The notes: generated by a model not told the origin, from the sequence alone. A stretch of DNA of 64,000 nt from Parapristionchus giblindavisi (GCA_943737045.1 CALSFV010000012.1:558001-622000), one strand, 5' to 3'. Shown: positions 11,267-23,378, numbered from the stretch's first letter. Numbers and translations are program-made.

Positions 11267-14200
11267 GCTATAGACCAATCAATATGATGCGTGAATGCCT
11301 CATACTTCTCGAAAGACTCGGTCTGAAACAATAGATATATAATTAAATCCATTATATTCGTCTTCATCACAAATACAGTATCATAGTACGATACAGTACT
11401 GAGAGAAGATCAAAGATTAAAATCACAACAACACGTAAACATCTTTATTCGATATCGGCTAATCAATAATTCACTGTATTACCTTGTGGAGTTTACATCG
11501 CTGTAGACCAATCAATATGATGCATGAAGGCCTCATACTTCTCGAAAGACTCGGTCTGAAACAATAGATATATAATTAAATCCATTATTTTCGTCTTAAG
11601 CACAAATACAGTATCATTATACGATACAATACTGAGAGAAGATCAAAGATCACAACAACACGTAAACATCTTTATTCGATATCGGTCAATCAATTATTCA
11701 CTGTATTACCTTGTGGAGTTTACATCGCTATAGACCAATCAATATGATGCGTGAATGCCTCATACTTCTCGAAAGACTCGGTCTGAAACAATAGATATAT
11801 AATTAAATCCATTATTTTCGTCTTCATCACAAATACAGTATCATAATACGATACAGTACTGAGAGAAGATCAAAGATTAAAATCACAACAACACATAAAC
11901 ATCTTTATTCGGTATCGGTCAATCAATAATTCACTGTATTACCTTATGGAGTTTACATCGCTGTAGACCAATCAATATGAGGAGCGAAGGTCTCATACTT
12001 CTCGAAAGACTCGGTCTGAAAAAATAGATATATAATTAAATCCATTATATTCGTCTTCATCACAAATACAGTATCATAATACGATACAGTACTGAGAGAA
12101 GATCAAAGATTAAAATCACAACAACACATAAACATCTTTATTCGGTATTGGTCAATCAATAATTCACTGTATTACCTTGTGGAGTTTACATCGCTGTAGA
12201 CCAATCAATATGAGGAGCGAAGGTCTCATACTTCTCGAAAGACTCGGTCTGAAAAAATAGATATATAATTAAATCCATTATATTCGTCTTCATCACAAAT
12301 ACAGTATCATAATACGATACAGTACTGAGAGAAGATCAAAGATCACAACAACACGTAAACATCTTTATTCGATATCGGTCAATCAATAATTCACTGTATT
12401 ACCTTGTGGAGTTTACATCGCTGTAGACCAATCAATATGAGGAGCGAAGGCCTCATACTTCTCGAAAGACTCGGTCTGAAACAATAGATATATAATTAAA
12501 TCCATTATTTTCGTCTTCAGCACAAATACAGTATCATAATACGATACAGTACTGAGAGAAGATCAAAGATTAAAATCACAACAACACGTAAACATCTTTA
12601 TTCGATATCGGTCAATCAATTATTCACTGTATTACCTTGTGGAGTTTACATCGCTATAGACCAATCAATATGATGCGTGAAGGCCTCATACTTCTCGAAA
12701 GACTCGGTCTGAAACAATAGATATATAATTAAATCCATTATTTTCGTCTTCATCACAAATACAGTATCATAATACGATACAGTACTGAGAGAAGATCAAA
12801 GATTAAAATCACAACAACACATAAACATCTTTATTCGGTATCGGTCAATCAATAATTCACTGTATTACCTTGTGGAGTTTACATCGCTGTAGACCAATCA
12901 ATATGAGGAGCGAAGGTCTCATACTTCTCGAAAGACTCGGTCTGAAAAAATAGATATATAATTAAATCCATTATATTCGTCTTCATCACAAATACAGTAT
13001 CATAATACGATACAGTACTGAGAGAAGATCAAAGATCACAACAACACGTAAACATCTTTATTCGATATCGGTCAATCAATAATTCACTGTATTACCTTGT
13101 GGAGTTTACATCGCTGTAGACCATTCAATATGAGGAGCGAAGGTCTCATACTTCTCGAAAGACTCGGTCTGAAAAAAATAGATATATAATTAAATCCATT
13201 ATATTCGTCTTCATCACAAATACAGTATCATAATACGATACAGTACTGAGAGAAGATCAAAGATCACAACAACACGTAAACATCTTTATTCGATATCGGT
13301 CAATCAATAATTCACTGTATTACCTTGTGGAGTTTACATCGCTGTAGACCAATCAATATGAGGAGCGAAGGCCTCATACTTCTCGAAAGACTCGGTCTGA
13401 AACAATAGATATATAATTAAATCCATTATTTTCGTCTTCAGCACAAATACAGTATCATAATACGATACAGTACTGAGAGAAGATCAAAGATCACAACAAC
13501 ATATAAACATCTTTATTCGGTATCGGTCAATCAATAATTCACTGTATTACCTTGTGGAGTTTACATCGCTGTAGACCAATCAATATGATGCGTGAATGCC
13601 TCATACTTCTCGAAAGACTCGGTCTGAAACAATAGATATATAATTAAATCCATTATATTCGTCTTCATCACAAATACAGTATCATAGTACGATACAGTAC
13701 TGAGAGAAGATCAAAGATTAAAATCACAACAACACGTAAACATCTTTATTCGATATCGGCCAATCAATAATTCACTGTATTACCTTGTGGAGTTTACATC
13801 GCTGTAGACCAATCAATATGATGCATGAAGGCCTCATACTTCTCGAAAGACTCGGTCTGAAACAATAGATATATAACTAAATCCATTATTTTCGTCTTAA
13901 GCACAAATACAGTATCATAATACGATACAGTACTGAGAGAAGATCAAAGATCACAACAACATATAAACATCTTTATTCGGTTTCGGTCAATCAATAATTC
14001 ACTGTATTACCTTGTGGAGTTTACATCGCTGTAGACCAATCAATATGAGGAGCGAAGGCCTCATACTTCTCGAAAGACTCGGTCTGAAACAATAGATATA
14101 TAATTAAATCCATTATATTCGTCTTCATCACAAATACAGTATCATAGTACGATACAGTACTGAGAGAAGATCAAAGATTAAAATCACAACAACACGTAAA

Positions 14201-17200
14201 CATCTTTATTCGATATCGGTCAATCAATTATTCACTGTATTACCTTGTGGAGTTTACATCGCTATAGACCAATCAATATGATGCGTGAATGCCTCATACT
14301 TCTCGAAAGACTCGGTCTGAAACAATAGATATATAATTAAATCCATTATATTCGTCTTCATCACAAATACAGTATCATAGTACGATACAGTACTGAGAGA
14401 AGATCAAAGATTAAAATCACAACAACACGTAAACATCTTTATTCGATATCGGCCAATCAATAATTCACTGTATTACCTTGTGGAGTTTACATCGCTGTAG
14501 ACCAATCAATATGATGCATGAAGGCCTCATACTTCTCGAAAGACTCGGTCTGAAACAATAGATATATAATTAAATCCATTATTTTCGTCTTAAGCACAAA
14601 TACAGTATCATAATACGATACAGTACTGAGAGAAGATCAAAGATCACAACAACATATAAACATCTTTATTCGGTATCGGTCAATCAATAATTCACTGTAT
14701 TACCTTGTGGAGTTTACATCGCTGTAGACCAATCAATATGAGGAGCGAAGGCCTCATACTTCTCGAAAGACTCGGTCTGAAACAATAGATATATAATTAA
14801 ATCCATTATATTCGTCTTCATCACAAATACAGTATCATAGTACGATACAGTACTGAGAGAAGATCAAAGATTAAAATCACAACAACACGTAAACATCTTT
14901 ATTCGATATCGGTCAATCAATTATTCACTGTATTACCTTGTGGAGTTTACATCGCTATAGACCAATCAATATGATGCGTGAATGCCTCATACTTCTCGAA
15001 AGACTCGGTCTGAAACAATAGATATATAATTAAATCCATTATATTCGTCTTCATCACAAATACAGTATCATAGTACGATACAGTACTGAGAGAAGATCAA
15101 AGATTAAAATCACAACAACACGTAAACATCTTTATTCGATATCGGCCAATCAATAATTCACTGTATTACCTTGTGGAGTTTACATCGCTGTAGACCAATC
15201 AATATGATGCATGAAGGCCTCATACTTCTCGAAAGACTCGGTCTGAAACAATAGATATATAATTAAATCCATTATTTTCGTCTTCATCACAAATACAGTA
15301 TCATAATACGATACAGTACTGAGAGAAGATCAAAGATTAAAATCACAACAACACATAAACATCTTTATTCGGTATCGGTCAATCAATAATTCACTGTATT
15401 ACCTTATGGAGTTTACATCGCTGTAGACCAATCAATATGAGGAGCGAAGGTCTCATACTTCTCGAAAGACTCGGTCTGAAAAAATAGATATATAATTAAA
15501 TCCATTATATTCGTCTTCATCACAAATACAGTATCATAATACGATACAGTACTGAGAGAAGATCAAAGATTAAAATCACAACAACACATAAACATCTTTA
15601 TTCGGTATCGGTCAATCAATAATTCACTGTATTACCTTGTGGAGTTTACATCGCTGTAGACCAATCAATATGAGGAGCGAAGGTCTCATACTTCTCGAAA
15701 GACTCGGTCTGAAACAATAGATATATAATTAAATCCATTATTTTCGTCTTCAGCACAAATACAGTATCATAATACGATACAGTACTGAGAGAAGATCAAA
15801 GATCACAACAACATATACACATCTTTATTCGGTATCGGTCAATCAATAATTCACTGTATTACCTTGTGGAGTTTACATCGCTGTAGACCAATCAATATGA
15901 GGAGCGAAGGCCTCATACTTCTCGAAAGACTCGGTCTGAAACAATAGATATATAATTAAATCCATTATATTCGTTTTCATCACAAATACAGTATCATAGT
16001 ACGATACAGTACTGAGAGAAGATCAAAGATTAAAATCACAACTACACGTAAACATCTTTATTCGATATCGGTCAATCAATTATTCACTGTATTACCTTGT
16101 GGAGTTTACATCGCTATAGACCAATCAATATGATGCGTGAATGCCTCATACTTCTCGAAAGACTCGGTCTGAAACAATAGATATATAATTAAATCCATTA
16201 TATTCGTCTTCATCACAAATACAGTATCATAGTACGATACAGTACTGAGAGAAGATCAAAGATTAAAATCACAACAACACGTAAACATCTTTATTCGATA
16301 TCGGCCAATCAATAATTCACTGTATTACCTTGTGGAGTTTACATCGCTGTAGACCAATCAATATGATGCATGAAGGCCTCATACTTCTCGAAAGACTCGG
16401 TCTGAAACAATAGATATATAATTAAATCCATTATTTTCGTCTTAAGCACAAATACAGTATCATTATACGATACAATACTGAGAGAAGATCAAAGATCACA
16501 ACAACACGTAAACATCTTTATTCGATATCGGTCAATCAATTATTCACTGTATTACCTTGTGGAGTTTACATCGCTGTAGACCAATCAATATGAGGAGCGA
16601 AGGCCTCATACTTCTCGAAAGACTCGGTCTGAAACAATAGATATATAATTAAATCCATTATATTCGTCTTCATCACAAATACAGTATCATAGTACGATAC
16701 AGTACTGAGAGAAGATCAAAGATTAAAATCACAACAACACGTAAACATCTTTATTCGATATCGGTCAATCAATTATTCACTGTATTACCTTGTGGAGTTT
16801 ACATCGCTATAGACCAATCAATATGATGCGTGAATGCCTCATACTTCTCGAAAGACTCGGTCTGAAACAATAGATATATAATTAAATCCATTATATTCGT
16901 CTTCATCACAAATACAGTATCAAAGTACGATACAGTACTGAGAGAAGATCAAAGATTAAAATCACAACAACACGTAAACATCTTTATTCGATATCGGCCA
17001 ATCAATAATTCACTGTATTACCTTGTGGAGTTTACATCGCTGTAGACCAATCAATATGATGCATGAAGGCCTCATACTTCTCGAAAGACTCGGTCTGAAA
17101 CAATAGATATATAATTAAATCCATTATTTTCGTCTTAAGCACAAATACAGTATCATTATACGATACAATACTGAGAGAAGATCAAAGATCACAACAACAC

Positions 17201-19101
17201 GTAAACATCTTTATTCGATATCGGTCAATCAATTATTCACTGTATTACCTTGTGGAGTTTACATCGCTATAGACCAATCAATATGATGCGTGAATGCCTC
17301 ATACTTCTCGAAAGACTCGGTCTGAAACAATAGATATATAATTAAATCCATTATATTCGTCTTCATCACAAATACATTATCATAATACGATACAGTACTG
17401 AGAGAAGATCAAAGATTAAAATCACAACAACACGTAAACATCTTTATTCGATATCGGCCAATCAATAATTCACTGTATTACCTTGTGGAGTTTACATCGC
17501 TGTAGACCAATCAATATGATGCATGAAGGCCTCATACTTCTCGAAAGACTCGGTCTGAAACAATAGACATATAATTAAATCCATTATTTTCGTCTTAAGC
17601 ACAAATACAGTATCATTATACGATACAATACTGAGAGAAGATCAAAGATCACAACAACACGTAAACATCTTTATTCGATATCGGTCAATCAATTATTCAC
17701 TGTATTACCTTGTGGAGTTTACATCGCTATAGACCAATCAATATGATGCGTGAATGCCTCATACTTCTCGAAAGCCTCGGTCTGAAACAATAGATATATG
17801 ATTAAATCCATTATATTCGTCTTCATCACAAATACAGTATCATAATACGATACAGTACTGAGAGAAGATCAAAGATTAAAATCACAACAACACGTAAACA
17901 TCTTTATTCGGTATCGGTCAATCAATAATTCACTGTATTACCTTATGGAGTTTACATCGCTGTAGACCAATCAATATGAGGAGCGAAGGTCTCATACTTC
18001 TCGAAAGACTCGGTCTGAAAAAATAGATATATAATTAAATCCATTATATTCGTCTTCATCACAAATACAGTATCATAATACGATACAGTACTGAGAGAAG
18101 ATCAAAGATTAAAATCACAACAACACATAAACATCTTTATTCGGTATCGGTCAATCAATAATTCACTGTATTACCTTGTGGAGTTTACATCGCTGTAGAC
18201 CAATCAATATGAGGAGCGAAGGTCTCATACTTCTCGAAAGACTCGGTCTGAAACAATAGATATATAATTAAATCCATTATATTCGTCTTCATCACAAATA
18301 CAGTATCATAATACGATACAGTACTGAGAGAAGATCAAAGATCACAACAACATATAAACATCTTTATTCGGTATCGGTCAATCAATAATTCACTGTATTA
18401 CCTTGTGGAGTTTACATCGCTGTAGACCAATCAATATGAGGAGCGAAGGCCTCATACTTCTCGAAAGACTCGGTCTGAAACAATAGATATTATATATAAT
18501 TAAATCCATTTTATTCGTCTTCATCACAAATACAGTATCATAATACGATACAGTACTGAGAGAAGATCAAAGATCACAACAACACATAAACATCTTTATT
18601 CGGTATCGGTCAATCAATAATTCACTGTATTACCTTGTGGAGTTTACATCGCTGTAGACCAATCAATATGAGGAGCGAAGGCCTCATACTTCTCGAAAGA
18701 CTCGGTCTGAAACAATAGATATATAATTAAATCCATTTTTTCGTCTTCATCACAAATACAGTATCATAATACGATACAGTACTGAGAGAAGATCAAAGAT
18801 TAAAATCACAACAACACGTAAACATCTTTATTCGATATCGGTCAATCAATAATTCACTGTATTACCTTGTGGAGTTTACATCGCTGTAGACCAATCAATA
18901 TGAGGAGCGAAGGCCTCATACTTCTCGAAAGACTCGGTCTGAAACAATTGATATATAATTAAATCCATTATATTCGTCTTCATCACAAATACAGTATCAT
19001 AATACGATACAGTACTGAGAGAAGATCAAAGATTAAAATCACAACAACACGTAAACATCTTTATTCGATATCGGCCAATCAATAATTCACTGTATTACCT
19101 T
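11267..19101. repeat. Satellite with dimer (460 bp) and trimer (693 bp) registers
   Basis: The marker GCTATAGACC followed by GATGCGTGAATGCC occurs at 11267, 11727, 14261, 14954, 16113, 16806, 17266 and 17726. The same GCTATAGACC junction at 12653 is followed by GATGCGTGAAGGCC instead. Spacings include 460 bp (227+233) and 693 bp (233+233+227). This part is a mixture of short higher-order repeats rather than one long one. An insertion variant GATATTATATATAAT occurs near 18487 and recurs right of the LINE near 24937. The arm ends at the LINE insertion. Confidence 0.85.
19093..19101. repeat. LINE target-site duplication, left copy
   Basis: TATTACCTT at the satellite edge adjoining the LINE 3' end. 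Its twin is at 23466-23474. An uninterrupted monomer has this sequence once, followed by GTGGAG. Confidence 0.92.
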
Positions 19102-19228
19102 AATAATATCTTTATTATGCTGGTATATAATGAACAATACATAGGACACAAACAAGAAAAATGGTTGGATACATAATTTACTATGCCACAACGGGGCAGC
19201 ATAAGTATAGTAGTGGACATCGAAAAAG
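19102..19228 (-). other. LINE 3' UTR and 3' end
   Basis: 127 bases after the ORF2 TAA. In the sense direction it ends ...CATAATAAAGATATTATT directly against the duplicated target, with no poly(A). CR1-like elements commonly end in short simple repeats rather than poly(A), which fits. The 3' end is where the reverse transcriptase would recognise its RNA. Confidence 0.8.
19111..19116 (-). terminator. AATAAA polyadenylation signal of the LINE
   Basis: TTTATT on the plus strand is AATAAA in the LINE sense, 9 bases before the 3' end of the element. Its position fits a cleavage and polyadenylation signal, although the inserted copy kept no A tail. Confidence 0.6.
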
Positions 19229-22009
19229 TTAAGAAGAGCTACATATAATTGATTTGATAGAATTACTAAACGATTTTGGATTAGGACATATAATCGAGCT
19301 ATTGGGAAGAGAGTTCCAAACGTTTACAATACGGTTTGAAAAGAAATGAGAGAAACGAGTGGATCTACAAGGGTGTTTACGAAGAATATAGTTGTGTCTA
19401 CGGGAAATTCTAGAGGGTGAAGATAAAAGAAAGGTGGGATTGTCTATACTAACTAGTCCATGAACTACTTTATAAGCGAAACTCAAGTCTATAAGGGTGC
19501 GTCTTTGCTCAAGGAGATCAAGGTTCAGGTGTGATAATCGATTCGAATAAGAGGTAGGAGTGAGACCACATTTAGCATATATACTACGAGTAAATGATCT
19601 TTGAACTTTCTCCATGAGGTCGATAAGATATTGTTCGTGTGGAGACCATATTTCGCAAGCATACTCTAGTATAGGCCTAACATATAGGGAGAACATGCGA
19701 GCGTACAAGATAGGATTTTTCGAGGAGAAAATACGATAGATGTATGAACATCTAGCTTTGGCTCTAGAGACTATGGATAGAATGTGAGATGAAAAGCACA
19801 GAGTATTACTGTAGGTAACCCCAAGATCAGTGAATTGCTTCACTACAGGAAGGGGAGTGTTATTGATCAAGAAGTCGATATCTGGATGATTATTTCCAAT
19901 GCGCATAATAACTGTTTTGGAAAGTGAGATAGATAAACCCCATTGAGACGACCATTGTTGCAATGCGGAAAGAGCTGTTTGGAGGGCGGATGTATCAGAT
20001 ATAGAGTAAAGTTTGACGTCATCTGCATAGATAACACAGTGTACTGTAGATGGGAGTACATGTGGTAGATCACTAATGTACATGCAGAAAAGCAGTGGAC
20101 CGAGACAACTACCCTGGGGAACTCCTGATAGTACATTGAAAGGCTGGGATACGGTATCCCCTACAATAACAGATTGAGATCGATTAGTAAGAAAAGAACG
20201 AATCCAATTAAGAAGAGACCCTTTAATACCCAAAAGCGAACATTTATGTAGAAGTAGATCAATAGGAATTGAATCAAAAGCTTTCGAGAAATCAATGAAT
20301 GCTACTGATATGAACTTGTTTTTGTCTAAAGCAGGGTACCAATGGGAGAAAGAGGAAAGTATGGCAGAAACACAAGATCGATTTGGCGTAAAATCATGTT
20401 GACAGGGGGAGACTAGTTTATTATCGATTAGATGCTGCCAAAGTGCAGCGACAACTATCCTTTCAAATACTTTTGATGTAGAACACGTAAGTGAGATTGG
20501 TCGATAGGACGAGGCATTGTTTTTAGGCCCCTTTCGCTTGTATATGCCTTTGACATTGGCAGTTTGCCAAGATGAAGGTGAAGATCCGTGCAAAAGAAAC
20601 CGATTGTAAATAATGGTAAGAGGGACACATATATGGTCTGAGGTGCGCTTAAGAAATATATATGGAATGTTATCGGGAGAGGAGGAGTTACGAGCAGGCA
20701 AAGAGCGCAAAAGTTTAGATACCGTAATGGGATGGATGTCTATATAGTCAATGGTTCTATTAGAAGAGAGCGAGAAAGTATCAGGCGTACGATAAGAATT
20801 GCTATTAAATGATTGCAAGAAATGACGAGCCAGTTCATTAGCCTTTAAATGGTCAGTGGTGCAATGCGAACCATCAGGAGAAACAAGAGTAGGAAGCGAT
20901 AGAGATTGATCTTTGATCTTTGAACTAGAATACGCATAGAATGAGCGAAGATTACGAGATCGTAATAGAGATTTTTCTTTATTCTTACGGGTTTGCCTAA
21001 TGCACTTTCTAAGAGAGGAACTAGCGCGGAGATAAGGTGATAAACCTATAGATGTGCGCATTCTGTATAGAAACCTACATTTTGACAGCAATCTACGAGC
21101 TTTGGGCGAGAATTTAAGGAGTTTGTTGGATACCGATCTATAGGGTACGTTGCGATCAATAATAGATAATATAGTGTCTACAAAAATAGCATAGATTAAG
21201 GTGGCATCAGTGTGATTAGAGAACAGGGAATTCCAATCAATCGAGTCTATTTCGCAATTTACAAGGTTCCAGTCTACATTTGCATAGTTGCGGCGCTTAC
21301 ATGGTTTAGGTTTCGTGAGAGAGGTGGCTAGACTAAAGCGTACAATAGAATGATCTAAAGATGGGAGAGGAGCTTCTACAAATGAGGATGATATTATGGA
21401 AGGATGAGAAGTTAAGAGCAGATCAAGGATATGGTTGCCTCTAGTTGGATCGATAATCAATTGTGTAAGAGAAGAAGAGATAGAGAAGTGAAGGAGGGCT
21501 GACGATGGATGTGATATGGAAAGAGAAGGAACGGATAAAGATGGCCAATCTACTTCCTTACAGTTGAAATCCCCAGTTATAATGATTGGACAGATATTGC
21601 TAAGGTACAATTGATTTAGCCATTCTAGGCACTCAAGAAAAGAATCAATAATACAAGTGGGACTACGGTAGACAGCGCAGAGGATTACTGTAGAAGATGC
21701 TGTACGAGATATCTTACAGGCAATGGCTTGGCAATGAGTAGAGAAAGAGCGAGCATCTATTAGAAGAGATGGAATTGATTGATCGATGAGAAGTGCAACT
21801 CCTCCCCCGCGGGTTGAAGAGCACCTATCAGAACGATAGACAGTAAATCGATTGAAAGACAACATGGCATCAGTTACCGTAGAAGAAGTGGCCCAAGTCT
21901 CCGTTAGAGAAAGAATAGAAAGAGACGAATCATTAGCATACTGCTCAAGCATTGATAGCTTACTCGAAACAGATCTGGTATTGATTAAAGCGCATGATAG
22001 ACTGAGCAT
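19229..22009 (-). CDS. LINE ORF2: APE endonuclease and reverse transcriptase
   Basis: This is the enzyme that nicks the target DNA and copies the element RNA onto it (target-primed reverse transcription). Numbered from the first ATG (926 aa), the APE-type endonuclease fills about residues 3-230: N10 in INTRS, E37 in TETW, YRSP at 114-117, D147 and N149 in GDFN, D196, and D219-H220 near its end. Reverse transcriptase spans about 430-720: YRPISL, motif A around D573 in FIDFSKAFD, SGVPQG at 628-633, and the catalytic YADD at 661-664. The C-terminal part (about 780-926) has LEYACEIW and VWNSLP, typical of CR1/Jockey elements. No RNase H is seen. QHDF at 537-540 replaces the usual QHGF. The ATG at 22009 has a weak context (T at -3). 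The frame is open back to the ORF1 stop (22117). It ends with TAA. Confidence 0.93.
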   Translation of the reverse strand: MLSLSCALINTRSVSSKLSMLEQYANDSSLSILSLTETWATSSTVTDAMLSFNRFTVYRSDRCSSTRGGGVALLIDQSIPSLLIDARSFSTHCQAIACKISRTASSTVILCAVYRSPTCIIDSFLECLEWLNQLYLSNICPIIITGDFNCKEVDWPSLSVPSLSISHPSSALLHFSISSSLTQLIIDPTRGNHILDLLLTSHPSIISSSFVEAPLPSLDHSIVRFSLATSLTKPKPCKRRNYANVDWNLVNCEIDSIDWNSLFSNHTDATLIYAIFVDTILSIIDRNVPYRSVSNKLLKFSPKARRLLSKCRFLYRMRTSIGLSPYLRASSSLRKCIRQTRKNKEKSLLRSRNLRSFYAYSSSKIKDQSLSLPTLVSPDGSHCTTDHLKANELARHFLQSFNSNSYRTPDTFSLSSNRTIDYIDIHPITVSKLLRSLPARNSSSPDNIPYIFLKRTSDHICVPLTIIYNRFLLHGSSPSSWQTANVKGIYKRKGPKNNASSYRPISLTCSTSKVFERIVVAALWQHLIDNKLVSPCQHDFTPNRSCVSAILSSFSHWYPALDKNKFISVAFIDFSKAFDSIPIDLLLHKCSLLGIKGSLLNWIRSFLTNRSQSVIVGDTVSQPFNVLSGVPQGSCLGPLLFCMYISDLPHVLPSTVHCVIYADDVKLYSISDTSALQTALSALQQWSSQWGLSISLSKTVIMRIGNNHPDIDFLINNTPLPVVKQFTDLGVTYSNTLCFSSHILSIVSRAKARCSYIYRIFSSKNPILYARMFSLYVRPILEYACEIWSPHEQYLIDLMEKVQRSFTRSIYAKCGLTPTSYSNRLSHLNLDLLEQRRTLIDLSFAYKVVHGLVSIDNPTFLLSSPSRISRRHNYILRKHPCRSTRFSHFFSNRIVNVWNSLPNSSIICPNPKSFSNSIKSIICSSS

Positions 22010-22117
22010 AGACTTAGAGTGATTTTGCGAGCGGTTTGACAAGGGCTGAGAGATAGAAGTAGGAAAAACAGATGTGACAGGAATAAACGATAAATGAGCA
22101 GCCCTAAGAGGGGATGC
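22010..22117 (-). other. In-frame linker between ORF1 TAG and ORF2 ATG
   Basis: These 108 bases (36 sense codons) follow the ORF1 stop and stay open in the ORF2 frame. No ATG occurs in any sense frame before the ORF2 ATG at 22009. ORF2 could therefore be made by re-initiation after ORF1 or by readthrough of the TAG. The stop is preceded by a small potential stem AAGC-TAAC-GCTT and followed by CCCT-CTT-AGGG. Both are weak and may mean nothing. Confidence 0.75.
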
Positions 22118-23086
22118 CTAAGCGTTAGCTTGAGAGAATAGAGAGCTATGAGGAACAACTAGACGATGATGGATAGGAGAGGAGCGTGCGGAATGCATAG
22201 ATTCAGACAGAGGAGATAGCGTAGAGGACTGGGATACCTTGCCCTGCTTAGTCCCACGAGCAGGTGGAGAGTTCAGGTTAGCTCTCTTTCTATCACGGGA
22301 ACTCGTAGTTGTCCTTCCTCTGGTTGGGCCGCCGCCGCGTCCTCCGCGTGCACCGCGTCTGGTACCTGATCTGCCTCTCGACTGAGTAGTCTGGAATTCT
22401 CTCTGGATGAAATCGGAAAGTAATGACAGACCAGGTACTGAACTCTCATCTCTCTCACTCTTCTTCCAATCGGAAGGCAACTTCTTAGGATCACGAACCT
22501 CTACCAATCGCAAATCTCTTACCACGAAACGAATCATACCATACTCTTCATTCAATGCGGCAGCTTGTCTTCTGAGTGAGCGGTCGGCCTCTAGCTGGTC
22601 TCGGGTGTAATCTGGGCGAATGAACGCCCGATTTGAACCAGATAGACGACCGCACTTCACCCTGATGGCCTCTTGGAGGAAAAGCGCTCGGATCTTGGCA
22701 TCGGGAAGCTTAATCTTAATTATCCTAGGTGTCTTTCGACCTTCAGGAACCGTGGCAGGGAATCGATAGAATTCAATCTGATCCCTGACACGATTCAGAT
22801 CAGCATTATCGATCGAATCGAGGATCTTAGTGATAAGCTTCCGATCGCTACTTACCGTATCCTCTTCGCACTCACCCTCCGGGCAATTGACAAGCACTGC
22901 CCGGGTCATCTTGTCCTCAATCGTGTCCTTATTGCCCATAACACTGGTCATGGCTGCCTGAACGGAACTCGAGGATACTGAACTTCTTACAGTATGATTA
23001 ACTAAGATTCTAACTAGCTGAGTGAGCTCAGCAATCTGCTTACCCTGATCGAGTATCATGTCTCGAAACTCAGACAAATCACTCAT
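22118..23086 (-). CDS. LINE ORF1: RNA-binding/chaperone-like protein
   Basis: Probable nucleic-acid-binding partner of the LINE RNA, 322 aa from the first ATG at 23086 (G at -3). The frame is open further upstream but without an ATG, and that stretch translates a pyrimidine-rich leader, so I reject it as protein. Residues 1-29 are predicted helical and could form a short coiled coil. Residues about 62-198 look like the globular ORF1 core, with RAVLVNCPE, RIIKIKLPD, FIRPDYTRDQLEADRSLRRQ and RFVVRDLRLVEVRDP. Residues about 236-270 are rich in Arg and Gly (GRSGTRRGARGGRGGG) and likely bind RNA. The tail is Ser-rich. No CCHC zinc knuckles are visible. It ends in TAG, in frame with ORF2. The family assignment rests on position and style, not on a search. 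Confidence 0.85.
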   Translation of the reverse strand: MSDLSEFRDMILDQGKQIAELTQLVRILVNHTVRSSVSSSSVQAAMTSVMGNKDTIEDKMTRAVLVNCPEGECEEDTVSSDRKLITKILDSIDNADLNRVRDQIEFYRFPATVPEGRKTPRIIKIKLPDAKIRALFLQEAIRVKCGRLSGSNRAFIRPDYTRDQLEADRSLRRQAAALNEEYGMIRFVVRDLRLVEVRDPKKLPSDWKKSERDESSVPGLSLLSDFIQREFQTTQSRGRSGTRRGARGGRGGGPTRGRTTTSSRDRKRANLNSPPARGTKQGKVSQSSTLSPLSESMHSARSSPIHHRLVVPHSSLFSQANA

Positions 23087-23378
23087 CTCTGATAAGAAGA
23101 GATTGTGATGAGAGAGACAGAGGAGAAGTGAGAGAGTGCAGAGAAAGAAAGTCAATCAATACTGGAGAGACTCTCCACCGAGTGACGAAATGGCAGCAAA
23201 ACACAGTGTTAGTAAGGTAAAACTTGGTCAATTGGTTAGAATAGGGATTGGGCCGCGTGTGGGTACAGCCGACAACTGTATCACTCTCCTGGGTAGGTAA
23301 TATCAAGTGAAAGACCGAGGAAACACACGAGACGTGTGTTTACAGTGGGAGCGAGAGGAGACACGACCTCCTCTCACT
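23087..23378 (-). other. LINE 5' UTR
   Basis: Sense-strand leader between the 18-bp repeats and the ORF1 ATG. It includes a strongly pyrimidine-rich stretch (complement of about 23108-23150) just upstream of the start codon. Non-LTR elements of this kind usually carry an internal Pol II promoter here, but I can identify no specific promoter element. Short ORFs on either strand in this region are not convincing. Confidence 0.7.

Larger units (their letters stand above)
1..19101. repeat. Satellite array, left arm (233/227-bp monomer)
   Basis: Head-to-tail tandem repeat, interrupted only by three SINE copies. Each monomer can be read from ACCTTGTGGAG through a GATCAAAGAT segment to CACTGTATT. 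The standard unit is 233 bp. A second class is 227 bp because it lacks TAAAAT after AAAGAT. Neighbouring monomers differ by a few substitutions that recur as sub-family markers: GAGGAGCG, GATGCGTG or GATGCATG; CTTCATCAC or CTTAAGCAC; and CATAAAC with GGTATCGG versus CGTAAAC with GATATCGG. The sequence is AT-rich and has no plausible gene. It is probably heterochromatin, possibly pericentromeric or subtelomeric, but position on a chromosome cannot be read from sequence alone. Confidence 0.97.

Noticed and set aside
19867..20136. 89-codon minus-strand ORF overlapping LINE ORF2
   Set aside because: Out-of-frame shadow of the reverse transcriptase region.
22010..22042. ORF2 start at 22042 (11 codons upstream of the ATG)
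   Set aside because: The codon at 22042 is TTG, not ATG, and the endonuclease domain starts right after the ATG at 22009. The open frame upstream is noted as a linker instead.
22118..22120. TAG as a reassigned sense codon
   Set aside because: A single TAG between two otherwise normal ORFs is not evidence for a variant code. ORF2 ends in TAA and nothing else in the window needs reassignment.
22407..22981. Plus-strand ORFs opposite LINE ORF1
   Set aside because: Shadows of the ORF1 coding sequence with no recognisable domain.
23087..23155. ORF1 N-terminal extension with a hydrophobic, signal-like leader
   Set aside because: The upstream start is TTG, and the hydrophobic residues come from a pyrimidine-rich 5' UTR. 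The first ATG is at 23086.
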